Virus record (IMG/VR): IMGVR_UViG_3300021440_000140
Location: 1-20,951 of that record
Source of the DNA: a virus
Direction: 5' to 3' (one strand)
DNA length: 20,951 nucleotides
The notes under the pieces were generated by a model that saw only the letters and a program-made list of their open reading frames with translations, did not search any database and was not told where the DNA came from. Position numbers and translations under genes: made by a program. Positions 20,284-20,951 of the stretch are shown here, piece by piece (position 1 is the first letter of the stretch; the number at the start of each line of letters is the position of its first letter).

Positions 20284-20316
20284 TTCACACCCCGCGCCAA
20301 TACCTCATGACGGGCC

Positions 20317-20535
20317 TCATAGATCGAAGCTGCCCTGTCGTTCCTGTTGTGCAGCCGCAGGGCGCGGGCTTTCAGGTTGGGTTGCGCCTTTCCAACGGGT
20401 TTCGGCTGCATCGCGGCAATCGACGCAGGCCCAGAGATAGCCGCGCTTTGGGACTTGGGAGAGCGGCCCCGGCCAGCGATACCCAAACGGCGCAACAGGC
20501 GATCCGCAAAGGCTACAAGCATGATTTTCCCCCAT
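20317..20535 (-). CDS. Small CxxC/CxxC zinc-binding protein
   Basis: The product is 72 residues from ATG 20535 with GGGGAG five bases upstream. That is an internal start in a longer frame whose first 63 codons are antisense-like noise over the HNH gene. C7/C10 (CSLC) and C37/C40 (CVDC) should hold one zinc ion. FGYRWPGPLSQVPKRGYLW lies between them, and a Pro/Gln-rich tail follows. I recognise this layout from small genes in phage recombination regions. Function is unknown; it may assist the flanking nucleases. It overlaps the HNH gene by 23 nt. Confidence 0.68.
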   Translation of the reverse strand: MGENHACSLCGSPVAPFGYRWPGPLSQVPKRGYLWACVDCRDAAETRWKGATQPESPRPAAAQQERQGSFDL

Positions 20536-20833
20536 TATACTCCCCGGCCAGCATGTCCGCCACCACCGGCAGAAACTCGAAATCAAAGCCCCACCGATCA
20601 GCCCAAAGGGTTTTGTTCGTGTGGATACCGTCCGCGCCCTGATGGTGATTTTTGCAAAGCGGGATGGTTTCAAAATCGGATGCCTTCCCTGACCCATAGC
20701 GGCCATGAAAGACGTGATGGGCATCGCTCGGGCCGGGGCGCTGACAGATCACGCAGGGAAGCCGCTTGACGGCCTCTAGATGCGCCTTGGCCCTTACGGT
20801 GCCGCGTTCTGGCTTGGGCTGTTTAAGGCCCAA
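20513..20833 (-). CDS. HNH nuclease, Ref (RecA-dependent nuclease)-like
   Basis: Counting from TTG 20833, the product has 106 residues. LPCVICQRPGPSDAHH gives C27, C30, H39 and H40; FHGRYGSGKASDFETIPLCKNHH gives C60, H63 and H64. This is the zinc-bound HNH pattern of Ref-like nucleases (RecA_dep_nuc) and related NinR-region proteins, which nick DNA during recombination. The true start is uncertain. The frame is open upstream, the sequence NLAQRPPLGLKQPKP reads as genuine protein, and a perfect GGAGG at 20866-20862 points at ATA 20857. TTG 20833 has no Shine-Dalgarno. See the separate finding. Confidence 0.83.
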   Translation of the reverse strand: MGLKQPKPERGTVRAKAHLEAVKRLPCVICQRPGPSDAHHVFHGRYGSGKASDFETIPLCKNHHQGADGIHTNKTLWADRWGFDFEFLPVVADMLAGEYNGGKSCL

Positions 20834-20853
20834 TGGCGGGCGCTGTGCGAGGT

Positions 20854-20951
20854 TTATGCCGCCTCCATCTGGACGCCGTTCTCAGCCGCCCATGCGTCGA
20901 TGAATGTGATCAGGTCGGCCATCTGCGCTTTCGTCATGCGCGAGGTCCGAT
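20854..20951 (-). CDS. C-terminal end of a probable NinB-type recombination protein (5' end beyond window)
   Basis: Thirty-one codons before TAA 20856-20854 read RTSRMTKAQMADLITF, then IDAWAAENGV. The pattern S.MT..(E/Q)M..LI.(F/Y)...(F/W)(G/A)AE.GV is how NinB (lambda Orf) family proteins end. NinB helps RecA-independent recombination by acting on SSB-coated DNA. The next gene is an HNH nuclease, which fits a NinR-type neighbourhood. Only the tail is in the window, so the identity is tentative, although the frame is clearly coding. Confidence 0.5.
   Translation of the reverse strand, partial: RTSRMTKAQMADLITFIDAWAAENGVQMEAA
20862..20866 (-). promoter_or_regulatory. Shine-Dalgarno GGAGG facing an ATA codon
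   Basis: GGAGG lies four bases before ATA 20857-20855, which is the first codon of the HNH reading frame after the overlap with the preceding stop (GCATAA). No ATG, GTG or TTG is correctly spaced from it in that frame. Confidence 0.5.

Noticed and set aside
20280-20522. 80-codon minus-strand frame between the HNH and VRR-NUC genes
   Set aside because: The overlapping frame from ATG 20535 has two CxxC pairs and a well-spaced Shine-Dalgarno, so this basic frame is a shadow.

Overview
The window is the structural half plus part of the replication region of a tailed phage or prophage. Its plan is podovirus (P22-like), and the host is probably an alphaproteobacterium; a Rhodobacterales-type host is my inference from the high GC content, the strong G/C preference at third codon positions and the style of the small accessory proteins. 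Every well-supported gene lies on the minus strand, so transcription runs from high to low coordinates. Genes are packed with ATGA, GTGA or TGATG stop/start overlaps. No integrase, repressor, tRNA, lysis cassette or CRISPR array is visible, so lifestyle cannot be decided from this window.

Right end, read first (20951 to 16816): the last codons of a probable NinB-type recombination protein, a Ref-like HNH nuclease, a small CxxC/CxxC protein, a VRR-NUC nuclease, a protein with a DnaA domain IV-like DNA-binding module, a DUF1376-type replication protein, a possible replication-accessory protein, a two-HTH protein and an unrecognised basic 199-residue protein. This is a recombination/replication block that ends in regulatory genes.

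Control point (about 16816 to 16670): just after the 199-residue gene come a TTGACA promoter candidate, an alternative hairpin and an intrinsic terminator, and only then terS. This resembles the late-gene switch of lambdoid phages (Q gene, pR', tR') and makes the 199-residue protein a candidate late antiterminator.

Morphogenesis block (16670 to 1621): the order is terS, terL, portal, a small protein, a GroES-like co-chaperonin, scaffold, two small head genes, major capsid protein, head fibre, a beta-rich decoration-like protein, a zinc-ribbon protein, gp4-like and gp10-like tail factors, a short coiled-coil protein in the gp26 position, a GNAT-fold protein in the gp14 position, a gp7-like ejection protein, a virion lysozyme, then gp20-like and gp16-like ejection proteins. 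The order matches P22 closely, with extra genes inserted. Two stable hairpins flank the head-fibre gene and may set capsid versus tail expression.

Adsorption block (1611 to 1): a tail fibre gene is split by one in-frame TGA (UGA followed by C), with clear coding on both sides in the same frame. It is followed by a second fibre-like gene that runs off the left edge. The most notable points are this TGA, the promoter/terminator leader before terS, a nuclease gene whose well-placed Shine-Dalgarno faces ATA instead of ATG, the phage GroES, and two gene overlaps of roughly 200 nt.
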